Below, one piece after another: positions 45,668-54,598 of a DNA stretch of 64,000 nucleotides (position 1 is its first letter; the number at the start of each line of letters is the position of its first letter). This DNA comes from Micrococcales bacterium. GTDB taxonomy: Bacteria > Actinomycetota > Actinomycetes > S36-B12 > UBA10799. Location: the NCBI GenBank assembly GCA_016703125.1, contig JADJCR010000004.1:310001-374000 (forward strand). The letters are read 5' to 3'. The translations under genes and the position numbers were made by a program. Under the pieces are notes generated by a model. That model was not told where the DNA came from, did not search any database, and saw only the letters and a program-made list of their open reading frames with translations.

Positions 45668-46270
45668 TGCTGCGGTGGGACGTCGGTCAAGGCGGTGGTG
45701 GCATCAGCCGGAACCGACAGGTCCTCCGGCAGTGCCCCGACAGCCAGTTGCTCAGCGTCCCAGGTCCCGAACCGCGGGCTCACCTTCGGATCGAGCTCGT
45801 CGCTGAGTTGCTGCACCTGGGTCAGCAGGCCGGTCTGGCCCGTTGGGTCGTCGCCGGTGATCGTGCCCTTGGTCATCGCTTCGATGAGCAACGTGGTCCG
45901 GATGACATCGGGGATCATCTCGGGCACCACCCCTGCCTGCAGAGCGCCCTCCTCCAGCGCCTGCTGACCCCCGGCGTTCTGCACCTCGTCGGCGATCGCG
46001 GAGTCGATCTCACCCCTTGGTCACGCCGATGCCTTTGCGCGCCGCGAGTTCGTCGACGAGTTCGGTCACGATCCAGCGGGAGAGGACGGCTTGGGAGACC
46101 TGCGCGCTGTCCGGGATGCCGAGCCCCTCAGTCAGTTGCGAGGTCGTCTCGGCCAGTTCGGAATCCGTCAGCCGCTGCTCACCGACCACCGCCGCGGACC
46201 CCGACAATGTCGGCCCGCAGGCGGACAGGGCGATCCCGGCCGCCACGACCACCGGCATCCAGCGCTTCAT
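45664..46270 (-). CDS. SurA N-terminal-domain lipoprotein, with one frame break
   Basis: About 201 residues when repaired. Lipobox LSAC at the end of a signal peptide (MKRWMPVVVAAGIALSAC), then a helical SurA/trigger-factor-like chaperone domain without a PPIase part. The frame breaks in the C4 run at 46013-46016; with C3 the reading is VTKGEIDSAIADEVQNAGG. Good GGGAGG ribosome binding site. Extracytoplasmic folding role inferred from the family. Confidence 0.85.
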
Positions 46271-46336
46271 CGAGCCTCCCGAAGTCATCGCCCTCAGATT
46301 ACGCGCCCGCGAGCCGCACACGCCGCACTGGTGGCA

Positions 46337-49300
46337 TCACGACGGCAGGCGATCCAGCACCACGGACTCCAGCACCTCGCGGCACCACTGCAGCAGGGCG
46401 TGGTCGGTCAGCGGTGGCGAGCCCAGACCCCCGGCCAGGGGTCGCGGCACGAGCATCGTGCCCGACGCGGCCTTGAAGATGCTGGCCGGGTACAACCGGG
46501 ACAGGCGCAGCGTCCGGCTCTCCGGCAGGTGCACCGGCGCGAAGCGCACATTGCGCCCGGCCATCACGATGTCGGCGACCCCGGCATCACGGGCGAGCAG
46601 GCGCAGGCGGGCCACGTCCACGAGGACCTTGACCGGCTCGGGCAGCGGCCCGTACCGGTCGGTCATCTCCGCGACGAACTCGTCCACGGCGTCATCGCTG
46701 CCGGCCTCCGCCAGCGTGGTGTACGCCATCAGCCGCAGCCGTTCGTCCGGAACGTAGTCGTGCGGCAGGTGGGCGTTGACCGGCAATTCAATGCGCACCT
46801 CCGGCAGTTCCTCGTCGCGCTCGCCGCGCACCGTGGCCAGCGCCTCCCCGACCATGCGCACGTACAGGTCGAATCCGATGTTCGCGATGTGCCCGGACTG
46901 CTCCCCGCCCAGCAGGTTGCCCGCGCCGCGGATCTCGAGGTCCTTCATCGCCACCGCCATGCCCGATCCGAGGTCGGTGTGCGCGGCGATGGTCGCCAGC
47001 CGGTCGTGCGCGGTCTGGGTCAGCGGTTTCTCCGGCGGGTAGAGGAAGTAGGAATACGCGCGCTCCCGGCCGCGGCCCACCCGGCCCCGCAACTGGTGAA
47101 GCTGCGACAGCCCGAAGCCGTCGGCGCGGTCCACGATCAGCGTGTTGGCGTTGGGAATGTCCATGCCCGACTCGACGATCGTGGTGCACACGAGCACGTC
47201 GATGCGGCCCTCCCAGAAGTCCACCACCGTCTGTTCCAGCGCCGCCTCGGGCATCTGGCCATGGGCGAACGCGATCCGGGCCTCGGGGACCAGTTCGGAG
47301 ATCCGGGAGGTGACCCGCCCGATGGACTCCACACGGTTGTGGATGAAGAACACCTGGCCGTCGCGCAGCAGTTCCCGCCGGATGGCGGCGACGATTTGCT
47401 TGTCGTTGTAGGGACCCACGAACGTCAGCACCGGCAACCGGTCCTCCGGCGGGGTCTGGATCGTGGAGATCTCGCGGATGCCGGTCACCGCCATCTCCAA
47501 GGTGCGCGGGATGGGGGTGGCGGACATGCTCAGCACGTCCACGGTGGTGCGCAAGGCTTTGATGTGTTCCTTGTGCTCGACGCCGAACCGTTGTTCCTCG
47601 TCGACGATGAGCAGGCCCAGTTTAGGGATGCGGGTCTTGGGGCTCAGCAGCCGGTGAGTGGCGATCACCACGTCGACCGAGCCGTCGGCCAGGCCCGCCA
47701 GGATGCGCTCGGCCTCGGCGTCGGACTGGAAGCGGGACAATGCCTCCACTCGCACCGGGAAGGCGGCGAACCGCTCGCTGAACGTCTTGTGGTGCTGCTT
47801 GACGAGCAGCGTGGTGGGCACCAGGACAGCGACCTGCTGGCCGTCCTGGACCGCCTTGAACGCCGCACGCACCGCGATCTCGGTCTTGCCGAAACCCACG
47901 TCGCCGCACACGAGCCGGTCCATCGGCACCGGCTTCATCATGTCGGCCTTGACCTCGTCGATCGTCACGAGCTGGTCGGGCGTCTCCTGGTAAGGGAACG
48001 CGTCCTCGAGTTCACGCTGCCAGGGGGTGTCCGGACCGAACTCGTGGCCCCTGGTGGCCTGCCGTGCGGCATAGAGCTTGACCAGTTGCGCGGCGATCTC
48101 GCGCATCGCGCGCTTGGCCTTGGACTTTGCCTTCTGCCAATCCGCGCCACCCAGCCTGTGCACGGCCGGAGCCTCCCCCCCGACGTACCGGGTCACCTGG
48201 TCGAGTTGGTCGGTCGGGACGTACAGCCGGTCCGGCGGTTGCCCGCGCTTGCCGGCGTACTCCAGCACGAGGTACTCGCGCACCGAACCCGCCACCGCGC
48301 GCTGCGTCATTTCCACATATCGACCCACGCCGTGCTGGTTGTGGACCACGAAGTCGCCGGGCTTGAGCGTCAGCGGATCGAGGGCCTTGCGACGCTTGGC
48401 CGGCATCTTCGTGACGGCCGTGCTGACGCTTCCGGTGAGGTCGCGCTCGGTGATCAGCGCCACCCCGTCGGTGGTGAATCCGTAGGTCAGACGGGCCTTG
48501 ACGATGTGGACGATGGGGTCGAGCGGGGAGTCCCCGAAGAGCCGTGCCGGGACATCCAGGGCGGCCAGTTGTTCGGCCAGCCGCTGGGCCGGGCCGGCCG
48601 CACCCATGGCCACCACCACGGGCACGCCGGTGGCGATCGCCGCCCGGGCATCGGTGGCCAGCGCGGCCACGTCCCCCCGGTAGGCCGGCGCGGGCTTCAG
48701 GCCGGGCATGACCGTGCCGAGGGTGCTGATGTCGCTGACGGGGAGTTCGCGGGCGGCAGCCTGTGCGGCCAGTTCGTCGGGGCTGCGGTACGCGGCGCGG
48801 CTGAGGTCCAGCGGCACCGTGTTGCCCACGGCGGCGTTGTGCCAGCCGGCTTGCAGGAACTCCTCGGACGTCCGCACGAGATCGACGGCGCGGGTGGCGA
48901 TCCGCTCCCGGCCGATCATGACGATGGGGGTGTGCGCGGCCACCAGGTCCAGCAGCGTGATCATCCGGTCGGCGAGCACCGGCGCCAGCGACTCCATCCC
49001 CTCCACCGGTGTGCCCGCGGCGAGATCTGACAGCACATCGGCGATGTGCGGGTACTTGCTGGCCAACTCCCGCGCACGTTGCCGGACCTGCTGCGTGAGC
49101 AGCAACTCCCGGCAGACGGGGATCTCCAACGGCGCGTCCAGCACGGCGACGGTGCGCTGGTCGGAGACGGCGAATGAACGCATCTGGTCCACCTCGTCGC
49201 CGAAGAACTCGATGCGTGTCGGGTGCTCCTGGGTAGGGACGAAGATGTCGAGCAGGCCGCCGCGCACCGCGAACTGACCACGGCGTTCGACCATGGGCAC

Positions 49301-49770
49301 CCGCTCGTACCCTGCCCGCACCAACGACTCGATGAGATGCTCGAAGCCGGGCTCGACCCCACTGGCCAGGACCAGGGGCTGCTCCTCGGCCAGTTCCGCG
49401 GCGAAGGGCTGCATCAGCGCCCGGATCGGGACGACCAGCACGTCGGGCAGATGCCCGGTAGCGATGCGGCCGATCACCGCCATGCGCTGGCCGACGGTGT
49501 CCGCCGTCGGACTCAGGCGTTCATGGGGCAGAGTCTCCCAGGCCGGGAAGACGGCGGCGTCCCTGACCGAGATCGCAGCGCGTCACGCACGTCTTCGGCC
49601 TGCCGCCCGGTGGCGGTCACGGCGAGCACCGGCCGGTCCACTCCTGCCAGCAGGAACGGTTCGGCGCCTGCGGTGACCCCGACCGTGGTGCCACCGGTGG
49701 CGACGGACGCACGCCAATCGGCGACGTCGGGGAGGGCGCCGATCACCGAAACGACGTCGCCGAGGATCAC
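46337..49770 (-). CDS. mfd: transcription-repair coupling factor, with one frame break
   Basis: About 1144 residues when repaired. Order: UvrB-homology module (VFPAWETLPHERLSP), RNA-polymerase-interaction domain (PGDFVVHNQHGVGRY), RecG-like helicase with Walker A GDVGFGKTE and DEEQRFG, TRG motif region and C-terminal inhibitory domain. Dislodges stalled polymerase and recruits UvrA. The frame breaks near 49571-49578 (one base missing), splitting off the first 65 residues. TAGATT lies 6 nt before the GTG at 49770. Confidence 0.95.
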
Positions 49771-49776
49771 CTCACC

Positions 49777-49782
49777 AATCTA
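49777..49782 (-). promoter_or_regulatory. -10 element TAGATT of mfd
   Basis: Hexamer 6 nt before the GTG at 49770. Confidence 0.5.
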
Positions 49783-49816
49783 CGTGGCGGTCCGACCGTC
49801 CCCGCGCTGGCGTTTG

Positions 49817-50632
49817 TCACACGCGCCCGGTGGGCCGGATGTACCCGATGACCTCCGGTCGCGCGATCACGATGTCGTCGACCCACGGCGGGCGCTTGTT
49901 GAACTCGATCGTCCGGCCGTCGAGATGGGTGCCGACCATGCCGTGATCCACCGCCACGGCCAGTGGAGCTGCGGCGTCCCACTCCCAGAAGCCGCCCTCG
50001 TTGACGTAGGCGTCCACCCTGCCGGCCAGGATCTCCCCGACCTTGGCGCCGGCCGACCCCACGTACACGAACTCCACACCGTGCGCGGTCACCCCATCGG
50101 CCGCCAGGCGGGCGGCGATCTCGTCCGTGCGGGCGACGAAGTTCTCCGGGGGGCGCGAACGCGACACCACGACCCGCAACGGCCGCTCGGACAGCGGCAC
50201 GATCTGAGCAGCCACCGGGGCGCCGGTGACGTACACCTGCTCCTGGGCTGGAAGGCTGAACGCCGCAGCGATGAAGCCGCTACCCGGCACGCCTCGCTGC
50301 CACAATGAGATCTGGACGGCCCAGTCACTGCGTCCCTGGCTGAACTCGCTGGTCCCGTCCAGCGGATCGATGATCCACAGCCGGTCGGCCCGGTCACGCT
50401 CGTGGGAGTCCTTGGCCTCCTCCGACAACACCGCATCCCCGGGACGTTCCCGGCCGAGTTGCTCGGCCAGGAAGGCCTGCGAGACCGCGTCGCCGGTGTC
50501 CTTGAGTTGCTTGCGGCGGGACTTGTCCGCCGGCTCGACCGGGCCGAAGTCGTTGCGCACGTCCACCAGCAGACGACCGGCTGCCAGCGTGAGTTCCTTG
50601 GCCAGCGCGGCGTCGTCGGACAGGTTCGTCAT
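49817..50632 (-). CDS. cysQ: 3'(2'),5'-bisphosphate nucleotidase / inositol monophosphatase family (CysQ-like)
   Basis: 271 residues. Metal-binding motifs SEEAKDS, WIIDPLDGTSEF and WEWDAAAPLAVA define the FIG superfamily; closest to CysQ, which recycles PAP from sulfate assimilation. ATG at 50632 has an AGGTGG site upstream; the GTG at 50641 abuts the pth stop and lacks one. The inositol-phosphatase role cannot be excluded. Confidence 0.88.
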   Translation of the reverse strand: MTNLSDDAALAKELTLAAGRLLVDVRNDFGPVEPADKSRRKQLKDTGDAVSQAFLAEQLGRERPGDAVLSEEAKDSHERDRADRLWIIDPLDGTSEFSQGRSDWAVQISLWQRGVPGSGFIAAAFSLPAQEQVYVTGAPVAAQIVPLSERPLRVVVSRSRPPENFVARTDEIAARLAADGVTAHGVEFVYVGSAGAKVGEILAGRVDAYVNEGGFWEWDAAAPLAVAVDHGMVGTHLDGRTIEFNKRPPWVDDIVIARPEVIGYIRPTGRV

Positions 50633-50641
50633 GTGTTCCAC

Positions 50642-51223
50642 CTAACGGTTGTAGCGGGACTGGGTGGCCTCCAGGCCGTTGCCCAGCAAGTACTCGGTGG
50701 CGTCGGCGGCCTCCGCGACCATCACAGCCACCTCGGGTCGCTCCGCGGCGCGGAAGTCCGACAGCAGGTAGTCCGCAGGCTCCTGGCGACCCTGGGGGCG
50801 GCCCACACCGCAGCGCACCCGGAAGAAGTCCCCGTGCCCCAGGGACTTGCGCAGGCTGCGCAGGCCGTTGTGCCCGTTGTCGCCGCCACCGAACTTGATG
50901 CGCAACGCGCCGAGCGGGATGTCCAGCTCGTCGTGGACCACGACCAGGTTCTCGGTCTTCGTGAAGTCCAGGGCGGCCTTGACCGGGCCGCCGCTCTCGT
51001 TCATGAAGCTGCGGGCCTTGAGCAGGACCAAGCGGCAGTGCGCGGGGGTCCCGACGAAGGCGTGCGCTTGCGCGGCATCTGCGTGCGCCCTGCGGTGGCG
51101 GGCGAACTGCACACCGAGCCGGGCGGCCAACTCCTCTACGACGAGGTAACCCACGTTGTGCCGCGTTCGGGCGTACTCCGGCCCCGGGTTTCCGAGGCCG
51201 GCCACGACCCAGGTGTCGGTCAC
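50642..51223 (-). CDS. pth: peptidyl-tRNA hydrolase
   Basis: 193 residues. Catalytic His22 with Asn12 (GLGNPGPEYARTRHNVGY), SFMNESGGPV and VHDELDIPLG. Releases tRNA from drop-off peptidyl-tRNA. Start overlaps the rplY stop by 4 nt; this rplY-pth pair is conserved in actinobacteria. Confidence 0.97.
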   Translation of the reverse strand: MTDTWVVAGLGNPGPEYARTRHNVGYLVVEELAARLGVQFARHRRAHADAAQAHAFVGTPAHCRLVLLKARSFMNESGGPVKAALDFTKTENLVVVHDELDIPLGALRIKFGGGDNGHNGLRSLRKSLGHGDFFRVRCGVGRPQGRQEPADYLLSDFRAAERPEVAVMVAEAADATEYLLGNGLEATQSRYNR

Positions 51224-51792
51224 TCCTCGGCGGTGTCTTCGCCGGGTCCGGCGGCGCCCTCTTCGGCCTCCGCAGCCTCGGCGGCATCAGCAGCGGCTGC
51301 AGCAGCCGCAGCGGATTCGGCCTGGGCCTTCATCTCGGCCTCGAGACGCTCCACCGCTGCCTCGATCACACTGTCGGCGTCGGCACCCTCCGCGATCATC
51401 TCGCTGACGATGTTCGCCAGGGCGATCGGGTCGAGCTCCTTCTCCGCAGCGACCTCTTCGGCCTTGGCGACCGCCTCGGCCTCCAGCTGCCGGGCCCTGA
51501 GTTGCGCGCGGTCGAGTGCTACGAGGTCGATGTGCTTGAGGAAGCCCTTGACGGGGTCGCGCTGGACATCGCGCGGGGCGGTGGGGACGACGTCGGAGTC
51601 GAGGTCGATCTCGAGGGTGACCTTGGGCTGCTTCAACGCCTGGGTGAGGTCGTGGTCGTCGAGGCTGAGGTGGCGCGGCGCGCCCCCGTCGCCGTAGAGG
51701 ACCGCGGGCACCCGGCCCTCGCGGCGCAGGCGGCGCGAGGCGCCCTTGCCGAACTCGGTGCGTGCTTGTGCGGTCAGTCGTACTTCGGCCAT
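51220..51792 (-). CDS. rplY: ribosomal protein bL25/Ctc with atypical C-terminal tail
   Basis: 190 residues. The first ~90 form the 5S-rRNA-binding bL25 domain (MAEVRLTAQARTEFGKGASR, VPAVLYG, KGFLKHIDLVAL). The usual Ctc/TL5 beta domain is missing; instead the rest is an Ala/Glu-rich helical tail with an EKELDPIALANIVSEMIAEG segment and an acidic end. GGGAGATG ribosome binding site supports ATG 51792. Coupled to pth. Confidence 0.9.
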   Translation of the reverse strand: MAEVRLTAQARTEFGKGASRRLRREGRVPAVLYGDGGAPRHLSLDDHDLTQALKQPKVTLEIDLDSDVVPTAPRDVQRDPVKGFLKHIDLVALDRAQLRARQLEAEAVAKAEEVAAEKELDPIALANIVSEMIAEGADADSVIEAAVERLEAEMKAQAESAAAAAAAADAAEAAEAEEGAAGPGEDTAEE

Positions 51793-51906
51793 GTCATCTC
51801 CCGGTCTTCGCCAACGTGCAGACCACCGGGAGGGCTCGTCGATCACGGGGCCGATGGGCCACCCTCGCCGGGCGTCCTCACCAGTGTACGTGCTCAGAGC
51901 GGCGTC

Positions 51907-52045
51907 ACCACAAGTGGGCGGCGAGCGGCCTCGAACGCCGGGAAGCGCCCACTTGTGGTCTCACAGAATCGGACATAGCGCCCTCAAACGCCCATACTGC
52001 CCGCCACAACTGGGCGCGAACCGGACTCGTTCGCCCACTTGTGGT
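51907..52045. repeat. four copies of the CCACAAGTGGGCG motif as two inverted pairs
   Basis: 14-base units at 51907-51920 and 52003-52016 (direct) and 51946-51959 and 52032-52045 (reverse). The direct copy and following reverse copy can pair as hairpins of 53 and 43 bp. Same motif as in the 3.0-3.4 kb array. It lies in the 263-bp gap between prs and rplY; no gene is seen there. Confidence 0.85.
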
Positions 52046-52055
52046 GAGGCAGTCG

Positions 52056-53027
52056 TCAGCTCTGGAAGAGGCTGGTCACCGAGCCGTCCTTGAACACCTC
52101 GTTGATGGCTCGCCCGATCATCGGCGCGATGGGCAGGACCGTGAGTTTGTCGAACCGGCGCTCGCTGGGGATGGGCAGGGTGTCTGTGACGATGACCTCG
52201 GATATCCGCGAGTTCTTCAGGCGTTCGGTGGCCGGATCACTGAGCACACCGTGCGTGGCCGTCACGACGACTTCCGCGGCCCCCTGCTCGAAGAGGGTCT
52301 CGGCTGCCTTGGTGATGGTGCCGCCGGTGTCGATCATGTCGTCGACGACCACGCAGACGCGGTCCCTCACGTCGCCGACCACCTCGAGCACGGACACCTG
52401 GTTCGGCACGTTCGGGTCGCGCCGCTTGTGGATGATGGCAAGCGGCGAGCCCAGCACGTCGGTCCAGCGCTCAGCCACTCGCACCCTGCCGGCGTCCGGC
52501 GAGACGATGGTGAGCCGCTCGCGCTCCACGTTCTTGCCCACGTACTCGGAGAGGATCGGCAGGGCGAACAGGTGATCCACGGGTCCGTCGAAGAACCCCT
52601 GGATCTGGGAGGTGTGCAGGTCCACGGCCATCAGCCGGTCGGCCCCGGCGGTGGCGAACAGGTTGGCCATCAGCCGCGCGGTGATCGGCTCCCGGCCGTT
52701 GTGCTTCTTGTCCTGCCGGGCGTAGCCGTAGAACGGCGTGACGACGGTGATGCGCTTGGCAGAGGCCCGCTTGAGCGCGTCGACCATGATCAACTGCTCC
52801 ATGATCGACTTGTTCAGCGGATCGGCGTGCGACTGCACCACGAAGGCGTCGCTGCCGCGCACACTCTCCTCGAACCGCACGAAGATCTCGCCATTGGCGA
52901 AGTCGTACAGTCGCGTCCGAGACACCTCGATGCCGAGCTCGAGGGCAATCTGGTCGGTCAGCTCGGGGTGCGACCGCCCCGAGAAGAGCATCAGTTTCTT
53001 CTGGGACGGCGTGACGAGCTCAGACAC
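52056..53027 (-). CDS. prs: ribose-phosphate pyrophosphokinase
   Basis: 323 residues. Makes PRPP. PRPP-binding VVDDMIDTGGT, flexible loop KKHNGREPITARL, and FSGRSHPELTDQIALELG at the N-terminus. GTG at 53027 gives the family N-terminus and has GAGGGG 9 nt upstream; longer starts at 53048 and 53084 exist. Its start overlaps the end of a 24-codon upstream frame. Confidence 0.96.
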   Translation of the reverse strand: MSELVTPSQKKLMLFSGRSHPELTDQIALELGIEVSRTRLYDFANGEIFVRFEESVRGSDAFVVQSHADPLNKSIMEQLIMVDALKRASAKRITVVTPFYGYARQDKKHNGREPITARLMANLFATAGADRLMAVDLHTSQIQGFFDGPVDHLFALPILSEYVGKNVERERLTIVSPDAGRVRVAERWTDVLGSPLAIIHKRRDPNVPNQVSVLEVVGDVRDRVCVVVDDMIDTGGTITKAAETLFEQGAAEVVVTATHGVLSDPATERLKNSRISEVIVTDTLPIPSERRFDKLTVLPIAPMIGRAINEVFKDGSVTSLFQS

Positions 53028-53094
53028 TGGTGGCGACCCCTCGGGCATGTCCAACGCGGATGGCCTCAGCGTAACCACCGACACCTGCGGGCAT
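53020..53094 (-). CDS. possible 24-residue leader peptide ahead of prs
   Basis: ATG at 53094 lies 6 nt after TACCTT, so the prs transcript probably begins here without a leader. The frame reads MPAGVGGYAEAIRVGHARGV followed by four residues and a TGA at 53022-53020, overlapping the prs GTG by 8 nt. It could couple translation to prs by termination-reinitiation. No conservation evidence available here. Confidence 0.4.
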   Translation of the reverse strand: MPAGVGGYAEAIRVGHARGVATSV

Positions 53095-53100
53095 GCGGCA

Positions 53101-53106
53101 AAGGTA
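53101..53106 (-). promoter_or_regulatory. -10 element TACCTT of prs leader
   Basis: Hexamer 6 nt before the leader ATG and about 74 nt before the prs GTG. Confidence 0.5.
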
Positions 53107-53110
53107 GGGA

Positions 53111-54538
53111 TTAGCCGGGTGAATCGTGACCTTGCGCCTGTTCGGCGGCCTCGGCGGACGCCGTGCCCCGGCGCTTGGCGACCACCCAGCCGACGATGTT
53201 GCGCTGCCGGGACCGCCCCAGCGCCAGGTCCCCTGGACCGACGTCCTCGGTGATCACGGAGCCGGCGGCGGTGTACGCACCGTCACCGATCGTCACCGGC
53301 GCCACGAGCATGCTGTCCGAGCCGATGCGCACGTGTTTGCCCACGACCGTGCGGTGCTTGGCGACCCCGTCGTAGTTGACGAAGACCGTGGCCGCCCCGA
53401 TGTTGGTGCCCTCGCCGATCTCGGCATCGCCCACGTACGACAGGTGCGGCACCTTGGCGGACGCCCCGACCCGGGTGTTCTTGATCTCCACGAAGGCACC
53501 GGCTTTGGCGCTTGCGAGCAGGTGGGTGCCGGGGCGTAGGTAGGTGTAGGGCCCGACGTTGGCCCGGGGCCCGACCCGGGCCCCAAGGACATGCGACTTC
53601 AGGACGGTGGCCCCGGCCTCGACTGTGGCGTCGATCAAGGTCGTGTCCGGACCGATCACCGCGCCGGCCGCCACCCGGGTGGCTCCGGAGAGGTGAGTGT
53701 TGCGGCGCAGCACCACATCGGCCTCGAGCTGCACGTCCGCCTCGATCCAGGTGGTGGCCGGATCCTCGATCGTCACGCCCTCGCGCATCCAGCGTTCGGC
53801 GACCCGCTGCCGGAGCACCGCCCCGGCGGCCGCAAGTTGTACCCGGTCGTTGATGCCGTGGATCTCGTCGGGGTCCTTCGTCACGTGGGCTGCCACCGGG
53901 TGACCCTGCTCGACGAGCCAGCCGATGACGTCGGTCAGGTACTCCTCGCCCTGTGCGTTGTGGCTGGTCAGCCGGTCCAGCCCCGTCCGCAGGGCACCGG
54001 CGTCGAAAATGTATAGACCGCTGTTGATCTCGTCGATCGCTCGCTCGGCATCCGTGGCGTCCTTGTGCTCCACGATGCGCCGGACCCCGATGTCGTCGCG
54101 CACGATGCGCCCGTACCCGGTGGGGTCTGGCATCCGCGCGGTCAGGACGGTGGCAGCAGCGCCCGACGCGGCATGCCTGGTCACGAGGTCGGCGAGGGTA
54201 CTGCCCATGAGCAGGGGCGTGTCCCCGGCCAGCACCACAATGGTGCTGGCGTCGGGCCGGACCTGGGGCATGGCCTGCCGCACCGCATCCCCGGTGCCCC
54301 GCATCGCCTCCTGGACCGCCGTCCGGGCGCCGGGTGCCACCGTGTGCAGGTACGCGGCGACCTTGTCCCGCTGGTGGCCGACGACGACCACGACATCCTC
54401 GATGCCGGCGTCGCGCAGCGCGCGCAGGACATGTCCCAGCAGGGGCTCGCCGGACACCTCGTGCAACACCTTCGCGGTGTCCGATTTCATACGCGTGCCC
54501 AGACCTGCAGCGAGCACGATCGCGACTGGTTGATCCAC
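53111..54538 (-). CDS. glmU: bifunctional UDP-GlcNAc pyrophosphorylase / GlcN-1-P acetyltransferase
   Basis: 475 residues. N-terminal nucleotidyltransferase (VLAAGLGTRMKS, GDTPLL) and C-terminal left-handed beta-helix with hexapeptide repeats (IGPDTTLIDATVEAGATV). Makes UDP-GlcNAc for peptidoglycan. GTG start supported by TAGACT 6 nt upstream. Precedes prs as in many actinobacteria. Confidence 0.98.
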   Translation of the reverse strand: MDQPVAIVLAAGLGTRMKSDTAKVLHEVSGEPLLGHVLRALRDAGIEDVVVVVGHQRDKVAAYLHTVAPGARTAVQEAMRGTGDAVRQAMPQVRPDASTIVVLAGDTPLLMGSTLADLVTRHAASGAAATVLTARMPDPTGYGRIVRDDIGVRRIVEHKDATDAERAIDEINSGLYIFDAGALRTGLDRLTSHNAQGEEYLTDVIGWLVEQGHPVAAHVTKDPDEIHGINDRVQLAAAGAVLRQRVAERWMREGVTIEDPATTWIEADVQLEADVVLRRNTHLSGATRVAAGAVIGPDTTLIDATVEAGATVLKSHVLGARVGPRANVGPYTYLRPGTHLLASAKAGAFVEIKNTRVGASAKVPHLSYVGDAEIGEGTNIGAATVFVNYDGVAKHRTVVGKHVRIGSDSMLVAPVTIGDGAYTAAGSVITEDVGPGDLALGRSRQRNIVGWVVAKRRGTASAEAAEQAQGHDSPG

Positions 54539-54544
54539 GCCGCG

Positions 54545-54550
54545 AGTCTA
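54545..54550 (-). promoter_or_regulatory. -10 element TAGACT of glmU
   Basis: Hexamer 6 nt before the glmU GTG. Confidence 0.55.
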
Positions 54551-54598
54551 ATGGGGTGGGCCTGCGGCCGGGCCGTCGTCACCCCGCGCTGGAGCCGA

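Noticed and set aside
46091..49030. 979-codon open frame on the plus strand
   Set aside because: Antisense to mfd, whose helicase motifs are unmistakable; the frame has His/Gly-rich low-complexity translation and no promoter or domain.
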